Positions 1-9,230 of a stretch of DNA of 64,000 bases are shown here, piece after piece. The stretch is from positions 1-64,000 of the forward strand of contig DAOUJE010000051.1 in the NCBI GenBank assembly GCA_034423055.1, in the 5' to 3' direction. The DNA comes from Bin127 sp034423055 (lineage in GTDB: Bacteria > Chloroflexota > Dehalococcoidia > Lucifugimonadales > Lucifugimonadaceae). Below the pieces are notes generated by a model. That model made no database searches and had not been told where the DNA came from. It saw only the letters and a program-made list of their open reading frames with translations. How positions within the stretch are numbered: position 1 is the stretch's first letter; the number at the start of each line of letters is the position of its first letter. Made by a program: the position numbers and the translations under genes.

Positions 1-1
1 A

Positions 2-76
2 GACGACTACGACGACGGAAACCTCAATATCTGGGACCTGCTGAAAGTCCGCCGCGCACGGATGTCCTCCGGCTGA
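2..76 (+). CDS. C-terminal fragment of an unidentified protein (5' end outside window)
   Basis: An open frame runs from the window edge to a TGA and encodes about 24 residues, acidic at first (DDYDDG) and ending KVRRARMSSG. It is immediately followed by a GC-rich hairpin at 86-112, which would suit a gene end. Too short to identify; it may equally be a chance open frame. Confidence 0.35.
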   Translation, partial: DDYDDGNLNIWDLLKVRRARMSSG

Positions 77-315
77 AGGAGCAAACGCCCCTTTCGCTCC
101 GCGAAGGGGGCGCGAGCCAGCGAAGCCCAAAAGAGTGGCAACGGAGCGGGGAATACCCGCCGTAGAGTGTCTTGCCGGACATGATCCGGCCTTGCTCCGC
201 CGCCGAGTGCATACCCCGCGTTCGCTCCGCTCCGCGTCCCTTTTCGTTCCGAAAGGGGACGGTGTGGCAGGAGGAGAATGACCACGGCGTGTCTAGTGCA
301 CAATCGCCTGATTAG
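77..315. repeat. Gene-free spacer with two GC-rich hairpins of the CCCCTTTCG family
   Basis: No convincing gene. Two inverted repeats are visible: 86-112 (CGCCCCTTTCGC / GCGAAGGGGGCG around TCC) and 235-261 (CGTCCCTTTTCG / CGAAAGGGGACG around TTC), each with one mismatch in a 12-bp arm. Between them lies GC-rich text such as GCGTTCGCTCCGCTCCGCG. The same hairpin family recurs near 2250, 5500, 38590, 43040, 45180, 49530 and 49905, so these are dispersed palindromic repeats, not one gene's terminator. Confidence 0.6.
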
Positions 316-344
316 TTGACAGAGTTGCGCTAGAGTCGTATATG
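316..344 (+). promoter_or_regulatory. Probable sigma-70-type promoter for the GNAT gene
   Basis: TTGACA at 316-321 is followed after exactly 17 bases by TATATG at 339-344. The first possible ATG of the downstream frame (342) lies inside this -10 box, which argues that translation starts at 447 and that the leader is roughly 95 nt. Inference from consensus only. Confidence 0.5.
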
Positions 345-446
345 CAGTTAAAACGCGCAACGGCAAGTAGCCTTTTCGCAGTTGCACTATCACCAACCGT
401 GACATCGCCAGCCGCGAACGCATCGTCAAATTCAGTACTCAGTACT

Positions 447-1187
447 ATGGCAAACCCATCCATCAGCACTAGCCCCTCTGAAGCGATACCTCTCTCCACG
501 GTCGCCGCAACCCGTGAAAATCCCTACGCGGCACGGTACGCCACGCTCGCCGACGCAAATGCGATCGACTACGTCATTCATGCGGCATTCGGCAACTCGG
601 CGCGCAACTCGTCAGCAGCGCGAGACATTAAGCGCAACAAAACAACGTACATCGTAGTGAGCAAGTCTTTATCTGCGAATCCCATCCCAACCGACACGCA
701 CATCACGACGAACAGCTACAAGTGGCAGCATCGACTCAAATCGTTGTTCTCTTCTGGTAACTCAGACCCACGGAAAACTGCGAACAATGTGGTCGGGTTG
801 GTCGGCATTTGGACCGCCTTAGACCAAGCCCACATCGTTGTGATCGCGACTCATCCGAATGAGCGAAGGCGCGGAGTTGGCGAATTGCTGGTACTTGCCA
901 CCATCACCGAGGCATTGAAAAACGGTGCCACGAACGCCACATTGGAAGTGCGGAAATCGAATACTGTGGCGCGTTCGTTGTATCGAAAATACGGTTTCAA
1001 CGACGTCGGCATACGCCATCGCTACTACCACGACAATCGAGAAGACGCGATCATCATGTCCACCCCGGCGTTCTCGAATTTGGACTACAAGCGATCCTTG
1101 ATACGGCGATGGAAAGGCTACGCTAGCGTTCGAGGCAAGACCAAGCTACAGTGCGATCCAACGACTTATCTAGCCTTGCCCCAGTAG
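447..1187 (+). CDS. GNAT-family N-acetyltransferase (RimI-like)
   Basis: 246 residues from the ATG at 447; the frame is open back to 342, but that ATG sits in a promoter-like -10 box and the extra 35 residues are low-complexity Ser/Thr/Ala. The second half carries the acetyl-CoA binding signature of GNAT enzymes (HPNERRRGVGELLV, then ATLEVRKSNTVARSLYRKYGF), most like the N-terminal protein acetyltransferase RimI. A basic C-terminal tail of about 40 residues follows the fold. It ends inside the 3' end of the convergent zinc-ribbon gene (18-bp overlap). The substrate cannot be read from sequence; ribosomal or other protein N-termini are the family expectation. Confidence 0.75.
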   Translation: MANPSISTSPSEAIPLSTVAATRENPYAARYATLADANAIDYVIHAAFGNSARNSSAARDIKRNKTTYIVVSKSLSANPIPTDTHITTNSYKWQHRLKSLFSSGNSDPRKTANNVVGLVGIWTALDQAHIVVIATHPNERRRGVGELLVLATITEALKNGATNATLEVRKSNTVARSLYRKYGFNDVGIRHRYYHDNREDAIIMSTPAFSNLDYKRSLIRRWKGYASVRGKTKLQCDPTTYLALPQ

Positions 1188-1925
1188 GAAAAGGATAAAG
1201 GCGACCAAGACGCCGATTGCAAATACGATGCTCCAAGTTGCCCAACGTTGCTGAACCGCAAGGAACTTTTCCGCAGAATCCCACTGCCGCGCTCGCCAGG
1301 CCATCTCATTGCCTTTCAGACCGAGTATGATCATCACTCCGAATAGGACAATGATCCGAACCGGCACAGGTAGAGGCAACGGCATCAGGGCCAAGAAGCC
1401 GAGGATGGTCCACCAAAGGCCGTGCACTACGCCCCAGATGGGTCCGAGGATGAATGCAGACCAGTTCCAACGCTGGATCTCTTGCGGTATATTGTCATCC
1501 TCGTCTCGAGACGGCCTATCACGCCGCGGCAATCCCCATTGGCTCGGACGGAACGAACCAGTGCCGATCCTGTAACCCCTGCCACGACCACCATCCGATC
1601 TCGCATCATCGCGACCTGATCGACTACCCAAGGAACCGTCGCGTTCTTGCTGGGCACCCTCAACGCCATCTGGAGAGATACGAGACGATTGGTCAATCTC
1701 GATAGCGCATACCGCACAGTAAGACGCGTGTGCCTCGTTTACCGCCGAACACTCTTGACAGCTGGTGAACCCCAAGGGCGGCACACGCGACGAATCTGGA
1801 ACATAGACCCGTTCTCCGCAACGGTCGCACGCATAGTCGTCAACAGACGCCCCCGTACCGCAATGCATGCAATAGATCGTCTCCAGGGCGTTGTCGGAGT
1901 TGCCGTCTTGTGTCGAGTTCGACAT
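1170..1925 (-). CDS. Double zinc-ribbon membrane protein, DUF2628-like
   Basis: 251 residues from the ATG at 1925 (an in-frame ATG at 1973 adds 16 residues). The N-terminal 70 residues contain two zinc-ribbon pairs (CMHCG, CDRCG, then CQEC and CAVC), eight cysteines in all. A low-complexity Arg/Asp/Gly linker follows. The C-terminal part starts WNWSAFILGPIWGVVHGLWW, the pattern of DUF2628-type proteins, with about three hydrophobic segments. It is probably an inner-membrane protein with cytosolic zinc ribbons; function unknown. Convergent with and overlapping the GNAT gene by 18 bp. Confidence 0.65.
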   Translation of the reverse strand: MSNSTQDGNSDNALETIYCMHCGTGASVDDYACDRCGERVYVPDSSRVPPLGFTSCQECSAVNEAHASYCAVCAIEIDQSSRISPDGVEGAQQERDGSLGSRSGRDDARSDGGRGRGYRIGTGSFRPSQWGLPRRDRPSRDEDDNIPQEIQRWNWSAFILGPIWGVVHGLWWTILGFLALMPLPLPVPVRIIVLFGVMIILGLKGNEMAWRARQWDSAEKFLAVQQRWATWSIVFAIGVLVAFILFLLGQG

Positions 1926-2554
1926 CAAAGTGAAACCGTACACTACACTCCCGCAATTGATCGCTAGAAACACACATAAGCGACCCGCGTTCAGTGCCTA
2001 TCTTACCCCCTTTTCAACCGACAAGGTCTCTCACCTGTAAGACCATCCCGAAACCCACGTTACCCTCGCGCAACCCTATTCCCCTCCCTCGCCAAGAGGA
2101 GATTCACAGAAGCACAAGATAGAGCACCGATATACCATCCCAAACCCCCAGCCCTGTAATTCCGAGCCCCTAGCCCTGTCATTCCGAGCCCTAGTGCTGT
2201 CATTCCGAACTCTCACCCTGTCATTCCGAGCGCAGCGAGGAATCTCTCCCCTTTCGAGAATCGAAGGGGGACGCGGAGCGAAGCGAACGCAGGGGGATGC
2301 CCAGCCACAAGTCGCTCCCAGCATCACCCGTCATTCCTCGCACTCCATGCCACTCCGATCCCTCACATCATTCCCAGCCCTCATCGCAGGCACTCCGAAC
2401 CCTCACCCTGTCATTCCGAGCGCAGCGAGGAATCTCTCCCCTTTCGAGAATCGAAGGGGGACGCGGAGCGAAGCGAACGCAGGGGGATGCCCGACCCGCA
2501 ATCTACAGAACACTCATCCTTAAAATCATTCCCAATCCTGCCCATCCTAGTTCA
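1926..2554. repeat. Gene-free spacer containing a 98-bp direct repeat (2205-2302 and 2395-2492)
   Basis: Two nearly identical 98-bp copies lie 190 bp apart; I find one mismatch near the start. Each reads from TCATTCCGAGCGCAGCGAGG through the palindrome CCCCTTTCGAGAATCGAAGGGG to a segment beginning ACGCGGAGCGAAGCG. Upstream are three short half-copies (TGTCATTCCGAGCCC type, 2165-2220). The stretch therefore combines the two main hairpin repeat families of this window. No coding signal seen. Confidence 0.75.
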
Positions 2555-3499
2555 TTACGCCGCAACAGCAGCACCGCCAATTTCACCTTCGATAAACGAA
2601 GACATCGCGCCAATAATGTCGTCCAACTCGGCGACACTCAGCTCGTCGATAGCCGGCGTCGGCGGCCTGACCGCTGGCGAATCGAGCATGCCACGCTTCG
2701 CCATGATGTGTTTACGGATCGACAAACTTAGCCCGGCGGTGTTTTCATATCTGATCAACGGAAGCCAGCCGTAGAAGGTCTGTCGCGCTCCTTCGACATC
2801 GCCGTCTGCGAACTGACGATGGATCTTGACAAGCGCCTCAGGATACGCAAAACCAGTCATCGTCCCAACCGCGCCGCGCTGCAACTCTTCGAAAAGGAAC
2901 GCACCACCGAGACCTCCAAAGATCCCGATGTTGTCATTCGTCGCAGCTCGAACGGTCGAAATTTTCGGTGGCGTCGGAGGGTCCTCCAGCTTGAGATATT
3001 TTGCGTTCGCCAGTTCCGAATTCAACCGGGCGATGAAATCAGCAGACATATGCACACCAGTCTGCTCCGGAAGATCCTGCACCACGATCGGAATCTCGGT
3101 GGCATCGTCGATCGCACCGTAGTACGCAAACACCGCGTTGTCATTAGGCTTAGCCAAATCGGGAGGCGACGCCATCGCCGCGGTAGCACCGATGCTTTGC
3201 GCTTCGCGTACGCGATCGGCCGCTTGTGCCCCGCTCTGACCGCTAACCCCAACTGTTACCGTCAACCTGTTGTCGCACGCCGCTACCACCGCTTCGATTA
3301 TCGGAGCGCGCTCAGCATCGTTCAGGCGATGAGCCTCCCCCATCACGCCAAGCGTCACGACCCCGGTACAACCAGCCCCGGCCGCCGTTTCAACCAGCCG
3401 AGTAACCGAACTCGTATCCACCGAACCGTCAGCCCCAAACGGCGTCGGCATCATGAAGTGGATCCCGTCGAACCGCATCGCATACATTTGTTTAACCAT
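2555..3499 (-). CDS. DapA/N-acetylneuraminate lyase family aldolase, substrate unknown
   Basis: 314 residues, a normal length for class I TIM-barrel aldolases of the dihydrodipicolinate synthase superfamily. The Schiff-base lysine is visible in KYLKLEDPP, and the GxxGE loop appears as GVMGEAHRL. The Thr-Thr pair of true DapA is replaced (Val-Met) and the catalytic YNVPSRT segment reads VVQDLPEQT, so the tyrosine is missing. It is thus unlikely to make dihydrodipicolinate; a catabolic lyase or dehydratase is more plausible. A GAGGT sequence about 13 nt before the ATG may serve as ribosome binding site. No pathway partner adjoins it. Confidence 0.75.
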   Translation of the reverse strand: MVKQMYAMRFDGIHFMMPTPFGADGSVDTSSVTRLVETAAGAGCTGVVTLGVMGEAHRLNDAERAPIIEAVVAACDNRLTVTVGVSGQSGAQAADRVREAQSIGATAAMASPPDLAKPNDNAVFAYYGAIDDATEIPIVVQDLPEQTGVHMSADFIARLNSELANAKYLKLEDPPTPPKISTVRAATNDNIGIFGGLGGAFLFEELQRGAVGTMTGFAYPEALVKIHRQFADGDVEGARQTFYGWLPLIRYENTAGLSLSIRKHIMAKRGMLDSPAVRPPTPAIDELSVAELDDIIGAMSSFIEGEIGGAAVAA

Positions 3500-3682
3500 C
3501 CTGTGCCTAATACCTCTTCTCCGTTGCCAACGAGTCTACAGAAGCGAATGCGGCTGTGATTCCCGATGATCGGTGAAGCAATATCATTCCAAATGGATTC
3601 GACCATCGGTGTATGATTACCACTAAGCTAAATCGGCGTAAAGAGGCGCCGGTGCACAGGCATTTGTAAGAGCGAACAAACC

Positions 3683-5473
3683 GTGACCACGAGCGTAACC
3701 CCCAAACAGACAGAATGGACACCCGATGCCGCAGGAGAACGGGTGTTGATGATCAGCGGCGAAGAGATCACCAATTTCGAAGCACAGAAGGAACGTTTCA
3801 GAGCCGGCGATTTCGAAGAGACGGCTTTCATGCGATTCCGGTTGCGACAAGGCGTATACGGGCAGCGGCAACCCGACCGACAAATGGTTCGCATCAAAGC
3901 CCCATTCGGAGGCTTGACCGCGCGGCAATTGGAAGTCCTCGGCGAAGTTTCCGAGAAGTACGCGCCGCTGAAAAAAGGCCACCTCACCACACGCGAAAAC
4001 GTCCAGTTCCACCACGTCCCGTTGGATGAAACACCTGATTTGATGCGCATGATCGGTAACGTCGGGCTTACAACGCGAGAGGCATGCGGGAACACAGTTC
4101 GCAACGTCGTCGCACACCCGACAGCTGGCGTGTCTAAAGACGAGGTGTTCGACGTTTCGCCGTACGCGGCCGCGTACGCGCGATATTTCCTGCGACACCC
4201 TACGACCCAGAACATGCCCCGCAAATCGAAGACGGCCTTCTCCGGCTCGGAAAAAGACGAAGCCATGACGCCGTTCCACGACATGGGATTCATCGCCCGA
4301 GAGCGTGACGGCAAACGCGGGTTCAAGATCGTAGTCGGTGGCGGCTTGTCGATAATGCCACAAATGGCAGAGACATTGAACGAATTTGTTCCCGTCGAGG
4401 ATTACATCCGACACGCTGAAGCCGCGTTAAGAATCTTCAACCGGCAGGACGAAGAGCGCAAGAACCTCATGCGCGCGCGCATCAAGTACACCATCAAACG
4501 GCTCGGCATCGAGAAGTTCCGCGAAATGGTCGACGAAGAGCTCAAGGGAGACTGGGCGAACAAGGAGATCGATCTCGACACTCTGCTGTTCATCGAAGAC
4601 GAAGAAGCTGATGCGCCTGCGCCGCCCTCGAACGCCACGCCAGAACCGACCGATGATGCGGACTACGACTTCTGGAAGGCATCTTCAGTCGAAGAGCAAC
4701 GGCAAGACGGTTTCAACATCGTCTACGTCCGCGTCGAACGCGGTGACATCTACGCGGAGCAGTGGCAATCCCTAGCCGATATCGCTCGCGAATACGCAGG
4801 CGGTCGCGCTCGAATCGACCAGCAGCAGAACATCGTGTTCCGATGGGTGCGAACCGAAGCGTTGTACGACGTTTATCTGGCGCTCAAAGAGATCGGAATG
4901 GCGACGAGTGGTCGCGAGACAATCCGTGACATCGTGACCTGCCCCGGCACCGACTCCTGCAAGCTCGGAATAACTTCGTCAATGGGCTTGAACAAAGCCC
5001 TCGGCGAGAAGTTGGACACGATGGACGTTTCGGACCCGCTAGTTTCCAAGATTCACATCAAGGCAAGTGGATGCCCGAACTCCTGCGGACAGCACCACGT
5101 CGCAAACATCGGTTTCCACGGTGCAGTGATGAAAGGCGGAGGAGGACAGGTTCCGGCCTACGAATTGTTCATCGCTGGCGAATCGACTGACGGTCCGGTA
5201 CGTGTGGGAAACCGTGTACGAGCCAGAGTTCCCGCCAAGCGAGCCGGAGAAGCGTTGGAGATGATCATCGATCACTACAAGACGAACCGGAACGATGGCG
5301 AAGAATTCAACAAGTTCGTCGACCGCGTTGGCGTTCAACCCTATGAAGATATGTTCGGACCGTGGAAGGCTGAGATCGGCCCTCTCGACAGAGAGCACAT
5401 CCAGACCTATATGGACTGGGGCAAGACTGTCATCTACAAGCTCGAACGCGGCGAAGGCGAGTGCGCGGTCTAA
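3683..5473 (+). CDS. Sirohaem [4Fe-4S] sulfite/nitrite reductase, haemoprotein subunit
   Basis: 596 residues with a GTG start. Architecture fits the nitrite/sulfite reductase family: a ferredoxin-like half-domain (about residues 65-125, KAPFGGLTARQLEVLGEV), a first sirohaem domain containing TTREACGNTVRN, a second half-domain (about 345-405), then the cluster/sirohaem ligands CPGTDSC (near 420 and 426) and GCPNSCG (near 464 and 468). An acidic Ala/Pro/Asp linker lies around residues 300-320. The expected reaction is six-electron reduction of sulfite to sulfide or nitrite to ammonium with ferredoxin as donor. Sequence alone does not separate the two, and no sulfate or nitrate assimilation gene adjoins. 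Confidence 0.85.
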   Translation: MTTSVTPKQTEWTPDAAGERVLMISGEEITNFEAQKERFRAGDFEETAFMRFRLRQGVYGQRQPDRQMVRIKAPFGGLTARQLEVLGEVSEKYAPLKKGHLTTRENVQFHHVPLDETPDLMRMIGNVGLTTREACGNTVRNVVAHPTAGVSKDEVFDVSPYAAAYARYFLRHPTTQNMPRKSKTAFSGSEKDEAMTPFHDMGFIARERDGKRGFKIVVGGGLSIMPQMAETLNEFVPVEDYIRHAEAALRIFNRQDEERKNLMRARIKYTIKRLGIEKFREMVDEELKGDWANKEIDLDTLLFIEDEEADAPAPPSNATPEPTDDADYDFWKASSVEEQRQDGFNIVYVRVERGDIYAEQWQSLADIAREYAGGRARIDQQQNIVFRWVRTEALYDVYLALKEIGMATSGRETIRDIVTCPGTDSCKLGITSSMGLNKALGEKLDTMDVSDPLVSKIHIKASGCPNSCGQHHVANIGFHGAVMKGGGGQVPAYELFIAGESTDGPVRVGNRVRARVPAKRAGEALEMIIDHYKTNRNDGEEFNKFVDRVGVQPYEDMFGPWKAEIGPLDREHIQTYMDWGKTVIYKLERGEGECAV

Positions 5474-5557
5474 ATACCGCAGATTTTCCTCCCTTTCGCG
5501 AAGCGAGGGGGGACGCGGGCGAGCGAAGCGAGAACGCAGGGGGGGGGCCTACGGATG
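5474..5557. repeat. CCCTTTCG-family palindromic repeat with a G9 run
   Basis: Directly after the reductase gene lies CCCTTTCGCGAAGCGAGGGGGG and then GCGAGCGAAGCGAGAACGC, ending in nine G residues (5539-5547). It belongs to the same repeat family as 86-112 and the 2.2-2.5 kb copies. Confidence 0.55.
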
Positions 5558-5752
5558 TCAATCCACAGCATCACCATAGCGCTCCCTCAACACCTCGCGG
5601 CTTCGAAGGGTCACGCCTTCGCTGCCTGGCGCCTTACCGACTTCCAGCGTCGCGAACTCGATGTTCAGGTCGCCCGTTATCAACGGTGCCATTTCATCGA
5701 GATCGAGCGTACCAGTGCCGATCTCCTCATGCTCCACGCTCCACGCCATCAA
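5558..5752 (-). pseudogene. Possible C-terminal remnant of a sugar phosphate isomerase/epimerase (AP endonuclease 2-like)
   Basis: The minus-strand frame reads HEEIGTGTLDLDEM, then FATLEVGK and LRSREVLRERYGD. This resembles the last strand-helix units of xylose-isomerase-like TIM barrels (H..vGeGelDwe ... lE ... slefLre.yg). Only about 60 residues are present, and upstream frames do not continue the fold, so it would be a 5'-truncated relic. The plus strand is also open here. Low confidence. Confidence 0.3.
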
Positions 5753-5964
5753 TCGCGCGGAATGCGAGGATGGTTTGCTAAACGATGAATCGCACAGGCG
5801 GCGCGGTGGCCAGCAGCGAAGTCCGGGCGAGAGAAGCGCGGATCATGCCGGTCCATGCGAATAGCCCGGAACTTAAGTTTCCGGGTGTCACGCGGCTGGT
5901 AACCCCTCTCTGCCATCGGACATGGCTGGTGCATCCTTCGATGATGTTTCGCCCCCATGTCAAG
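5753..5964. other. Gene-free spacer, nothing recognised
   Basis: Both strands have short open frames but none with recognisable motifs or a ribosome binding site. It leads directly to the target duplication of mobile repeat A. Confidence 0.4.
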
Positions 5965-6183
5965 ACGCGTGATGCGAAATTACGCGACAGGCAGGCCGTC
6001 ATTCCTAGCCCCAAACTGTCATTCCGAGCGTAGCGAGGAATCTCATAGAGTCGTCCCGGGGGAATGAGATTCTTCACTCCGCTGCGCTCCGTTCAGAATG
6101 ACATGACCGAGGGTGGCCTGTCAGGCAACAGGATCCACTCCAATGTCGACATGACGACACAACCTGATTTTTGCATCATGCGT
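5965..6183 (-). mobile_element. MITE-like element, copy A (219 bp, shortest intact copy)
   Basis: Ends are ACGCGTGATGCGAAAT on the left and the reverse complement of ACGCATGATGCAAAAA on the right, i.e. imperfect 15-bp terminal inverted repeats. TCAAG occurs immediately outside both ends (5960-5964 and 6184-6188), a 5-bp target duplication. Inside is a hairpin core, GAATCTCAT (about 6039) against ATGAGATTC (about 6065), flanked by ATTCCGAGCG and GCTCCGTTCAGAATGACATG. The right arm contains the conserved CCTGTCAGGCAACAGGATCCAC. No coding capacity, so it would need a transposase in trans. Orientation is defined relative to copy C (+). Confidence 0.7.
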
Positions 6184-6246
6184 TCAAGCACGGGGCAGAT
6201 TCTGACGGTCGGAAGCTCCTCTGATCAATAGAGGCGTCAATGTGAA

Positions 6247-9021
6247 CTATCCGGGCGGTGCCTCCGGCAGGGTGACGATGACCTTCACCCGTGGTCCCTT
6301 GCCGGCCTGGCTCTGCGCCCGCACGAAGATCCTGTAGGACTTACCCGCCTCCAGACCGCGGAAGGTCACCGAGGTTCTTTTCGCCTTAGGGTTCTTGGTC
6401 TCCCCCTTCCCGCCGCCGACCGGGGCGATGTGCGCGATGTAGCGCGTCGGCTCAGCGCCGGTATCCGGGGCGCTCCAGTTGACCGTCAGGCTGTCCGTGG
6501 TCGCTGTCAACTGCACCTCCCCGACTGGACCGGGCAGAGGTCTCTGCACTCTTTCCGGTTCCCGGCCCTCCTGCGGTAGAGTGGGCGGATCCGGAGCCGA
6601 TCCCGGATTGATCACAGGCTCCGTTACCAACACCGATTGCAGCATCAACGGCTCCGAGGTGTACGCCGGGTCCGTGCCGGAGGCCGTGTGCGTGATCCTG
6701 ACATCGCCGGAACCCACGCGGGTCACGGTGAAGGACTTCAGCACGAAGTAGTCGTCCGCCGTGAAGGTCAACGAGGACGGACTCACCGTCGCCACATCCG
6801 TGTCGTCGCTGACAGCATTGATAATCACCGTGTGGGAGTCTGTGTAGTCGTAGCAGTCGGCAGGGTTCTCTCCGTAGATCGGACTGGGGTCAGCGTTGAG
6901 ATAGACCCAGTAGCGCTCGGATTCCCCGATGAGCGGCATGAGGGATTCCTTCTGCACCAGCAGCGTAGCCGGGTTGTTGTCGGCCACCGAGACCGTCACT
7001 GGGGCGACTGTCACGGTCCTGTACTCGGCGGACCTGCTCGCCGTCTCTATCCTGTGGCTGATCACCACCTCCTCGTCGACACCGTCGTAGTCGGGATACG
7101 AGCGCACGCGGAGCTTCTGCGGTTGATCCCAGTTGTGTCTGCTGAATTCCACGAACCCGCGAAGCACGGTGACCTTGCACGGAAAGGCGCTTTCGGCGTA
7201 GACGCGCACCCAGTCGTCGGGCTGAGAGTTCAACTTGATCGTATAGGTCGCGTCGGCCTCCTCGTTCCCGCTGGTGTCCTCATCCATGCTCACCGTTTCA
7301 GTGCTCACGATGACACCAGGCCCGTCGTTGTCCGCGATGGTGATGACCGCCTCGGAGTTGGCTCCTAGCACATAGGGCGAACCGATATAGGCAAAGTCCA
7401 GAGTGAAGGTCTCGCTTCCCTCGTCCTGATCATCGTCTATAGTCCGAATGTTGTAGTCGTAGGTTGTATCTCCCGCTGGGATCGTCACGTCCAGCACCCC
7501 GATGCCGAAGTCGCAGGTAACCTCTCCGGGATAGCAGTCTCCGAAACTGAAGTCGGATTCGTAATCGGCGTCGCTGCTCAGATCTAAACGCACCCAGATC
7601 CGGAAGTCTTCGGACTGGGCTTCGTCCAGGCGCAGTTGAATGGCGATGGTGTCGCCCTCGGTTCCGCTGTAAGTTGCGGAGCCGAACTGGATCACCGGAT
7701 CGGACGACTTTCTCTGCACGTTGATCGTGTATGTCTTCGTGACGGGAACCAGCGCGCCGTGCTCGTCCTTGCTGTGGGCGGAGGTAGTTCCGGATTCGAC
7801 TTCGACCTTGATGACGTTCGCGCCGGCATCGAGGTCGGCTTCGCCCGTGTGCTTGCGGCCGGAGGTGGACGTGTCAAACTCCTCGCCGTTCACGGTCATC
7901 GTCACGCCGCCGATGTTGAGGTCCTCCGGCAGCACCGAGACGTCCACCGCGTCGACGTTCTCGTCCACGGTCGCAGAGTAGGCCCCCGTGTCGCGGTCGA
8001 AGGTGGGGGACAGGGCGACCGGAGTGGCGGGGTCGCCGTGGCTGACTTCCAGCGAGTACAGCTCGGCGGTCTTCACGCAGGCGGCAGACCCGTCGGCGGT
8101 CGCCGCAGAGTCGGCCGGGCAGATGGTGATCCTCACCTTGAAATCTTCGCGGTTGTCATCGGTGTTGGCATCGCCGTCGGGACCGTTTTCACCGCTGGCG
8201 TCCCAGACGTGATAGTTCATGAGCCGGTTCGAGCCCAGCGTGGTCACGCCGCTACCGTCCACCCCCGTGGGTGTCCCGGAGAGGGTTCGAGTAGCGGCGT
8301 TGAACGTGAGCCCGCTGGGCAGCAAGCGCGTCTGGGCCCGCTTGTAGAACCGCTCCGGACCGCCGAGGGCGTAGGTGTACGGAGCCTCCCCGGTGCCAGC
8401 ATGAGCCGCGGGAAACTGCACGCTGACGGCCTCCCCGACCTTGAAGTACAGGTAGATCAAGTCGGATTCCGGCCCGGCACCGATGCCGGACCGCGACGCG
8501 CTGGGGTCATCCGTCTGAGGCTCGAAGCGCACCGGGTCGTGGATGGTGACGGTCGCCGCGTCGTCTCCGGAAGCGGCGCTCCAGCCGGAGGTGGATGCAG
8601 TAACGGTTACGGTGAAGGTTTCTGCGCCCTCGTTGAGCGTGTCCTTGCGGGCACGCACTGCCAGATTCCCGCTCGTGCTGTTCTCGGCGATGGTGAGGGC
8701 GCTGGCCACGGACTGCACATCCGTCGCGGCGGCGTTGCCCGTGCCGGTGGTCGAGTACGAAGCCGCCGCTGTGAACGATACGCCACCCGATGGTGCCGCG
8801 CTGCTCAAGGTGACAGTGACATTGGCGGTACCCCCCTCGACGACCGTCACGTCCGCCACGGTGAAGGTGTTCCCATCTCCCTGCGCGGCCACGGTGAAGG
8901 GGCCCTGTGCCGTGCCGTACGTTAGATCAGAAGTGAGCGGCAGGAGTACGGCCGCCATCAGCAGTACGCAAGCGGCCAGTAAGAGTAGCGGGGAGCGTAA
9001 GAAGAAGGAGACCCGCGTCAT
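6247..9021 (-). CDS. Secreted Calx-beta / Ig-like / fibronectin type III surface protein
   Basis: 924 residues. A signal-peptide-like N-terminus (about residues 1-39, long Leu/Ala/Val core) is followed by an apparent Calx-beta domain (45-165), a putative Ig/cadherin-like segment with LPSGLTFNAATRTLSGTPTG (175-305), a cadherin-like beta-sandwich domain (about 318-440), a second Calx-beta domain (445-565), two further beta-rich repeats (565-800), a Pro/Glu-rich hinge and a C-terminal fibronectin type III domain (about 825-920). No LPXTG or C-terminal anchor is seen. An extracellular adhesion or matrix role is inferred. No good ribosome binding site precedes the ATG, and a 12-base homopolymer lies 41-52 nt upstream. 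A long open frame on the opposite strand is a by-product of its GC-rich codons. Confidence 0.8.
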   Translation of the reverse strand: MTRVSFFLRSPLLLLAACVLLMAAVLLPLTSDLTYGTAQGPFTVAAQGDGNTFTVADVTVVEGGTANVTVTLSSAAPSGGVSFTAAASYSTTGTGNAAATDVQSVASALTIAENSTSGNLAVRARKDTLNEGAETFTVTVTASTSGWSAASGDDAATVTIHDPVRFEPQTDDPSASRSGIGAGPESDLIYLYFKVGEAVSVQFPAAHAGTGEAPYTYALGGPERFYKRAQTRLLPSGLTFNAATRTLSGTPTGVDGSGVTTLGSNRLMNYHVWDASGENGPDGDANTDDNREDFKVRITICPADSAATADGSAACVKTAELYSLEVSHGDPATPVALSPTFDRDTGAYSATVDENVDAVDVSVLPEDLNIGGVTMTVNGEEFDTSTSGRKHTGEADLDAGANVIKVEVESGTTSAHSKDEHGALVPVTKTYTINVQRKSSDPVIQFGSATYSGTEGDTIAIQLRLDEAQSEDFRIWVRLDLSSDADYESDFSFGDCYPGEVTCDFGIGVLDVTIPAGDTTYDYNIRTIDDDQDEGSETFTLDFAYIGSPYVLGANSEAVITIADNDGPGVIVSTETVSMDEDTSGNEEADATYTIKLNSQPDDWVRVYAESAFPCKVTVLRGFVEFSRHNWDQPQKLRVRSYPDYDGVDEEVVISHRIETASRSAEYRTVTVAPVTVSVADNNPATLLVQKESLMPLIGESERYWVYLNADPSPIYGENPADCYDYTDSHTVIINAVSDDTDVATVSPSSLTFTADDYFVLKSFTVTRVGSGDVRITHTASGTDPAYTSEPLMLQSVLVTEPVINPGSAPDPPTLPQEGREPERVQRPLPGPVGEVQLTATTDSLTVNWSAPDTGAEPTRYIAHIAPVGGGKGETKNPKAKRTSVTFRGLEAGKSYRIFVRAQSQAGKGPRVKVIVTLPEAPPG

Positions 9022-9061
9022 GCCGGGCCGTCCGAAAAACCTAGAATGTAAGTTCCAAATT

Positions 9062-9073
9062 GGGGGGGGGGGG
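9062..9073. repeat. Homopolymeric G12 tract upstream of the Calx-beta gene
   Basis: Twelve consecutive G residues on the plus strand (C12 on the coding strand of the surface protein gene), 41-52 nt before its ATG. This is the longest mononucleotide run I noticed. Its position in the promoter/leader of a surface-protein gene is where slip-strand variation could change expression. Confidence 0.85.
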
Positions 9074-9230
9074 TAAACGGCACGGCAACCTTCAGTCCAT
9101 GCGGAGCGGAGACAATATCAGCCATAGATCACCTGATTCTTGATGGGTGCTCATGTCGCAGACACGCAAATGTGCCACAGAGCCTCATATTATAAAGTGT
9201 GATGCGAAATTATGTGACCAGCAGGCTGTC

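Noticed and set aside
6247..9021. Long open frames on the plus strand opposite the Calx-beta gene
   Set aside because: They mirror GC-rich codons of the minus-strand gene, lack motifs and have no start signals.
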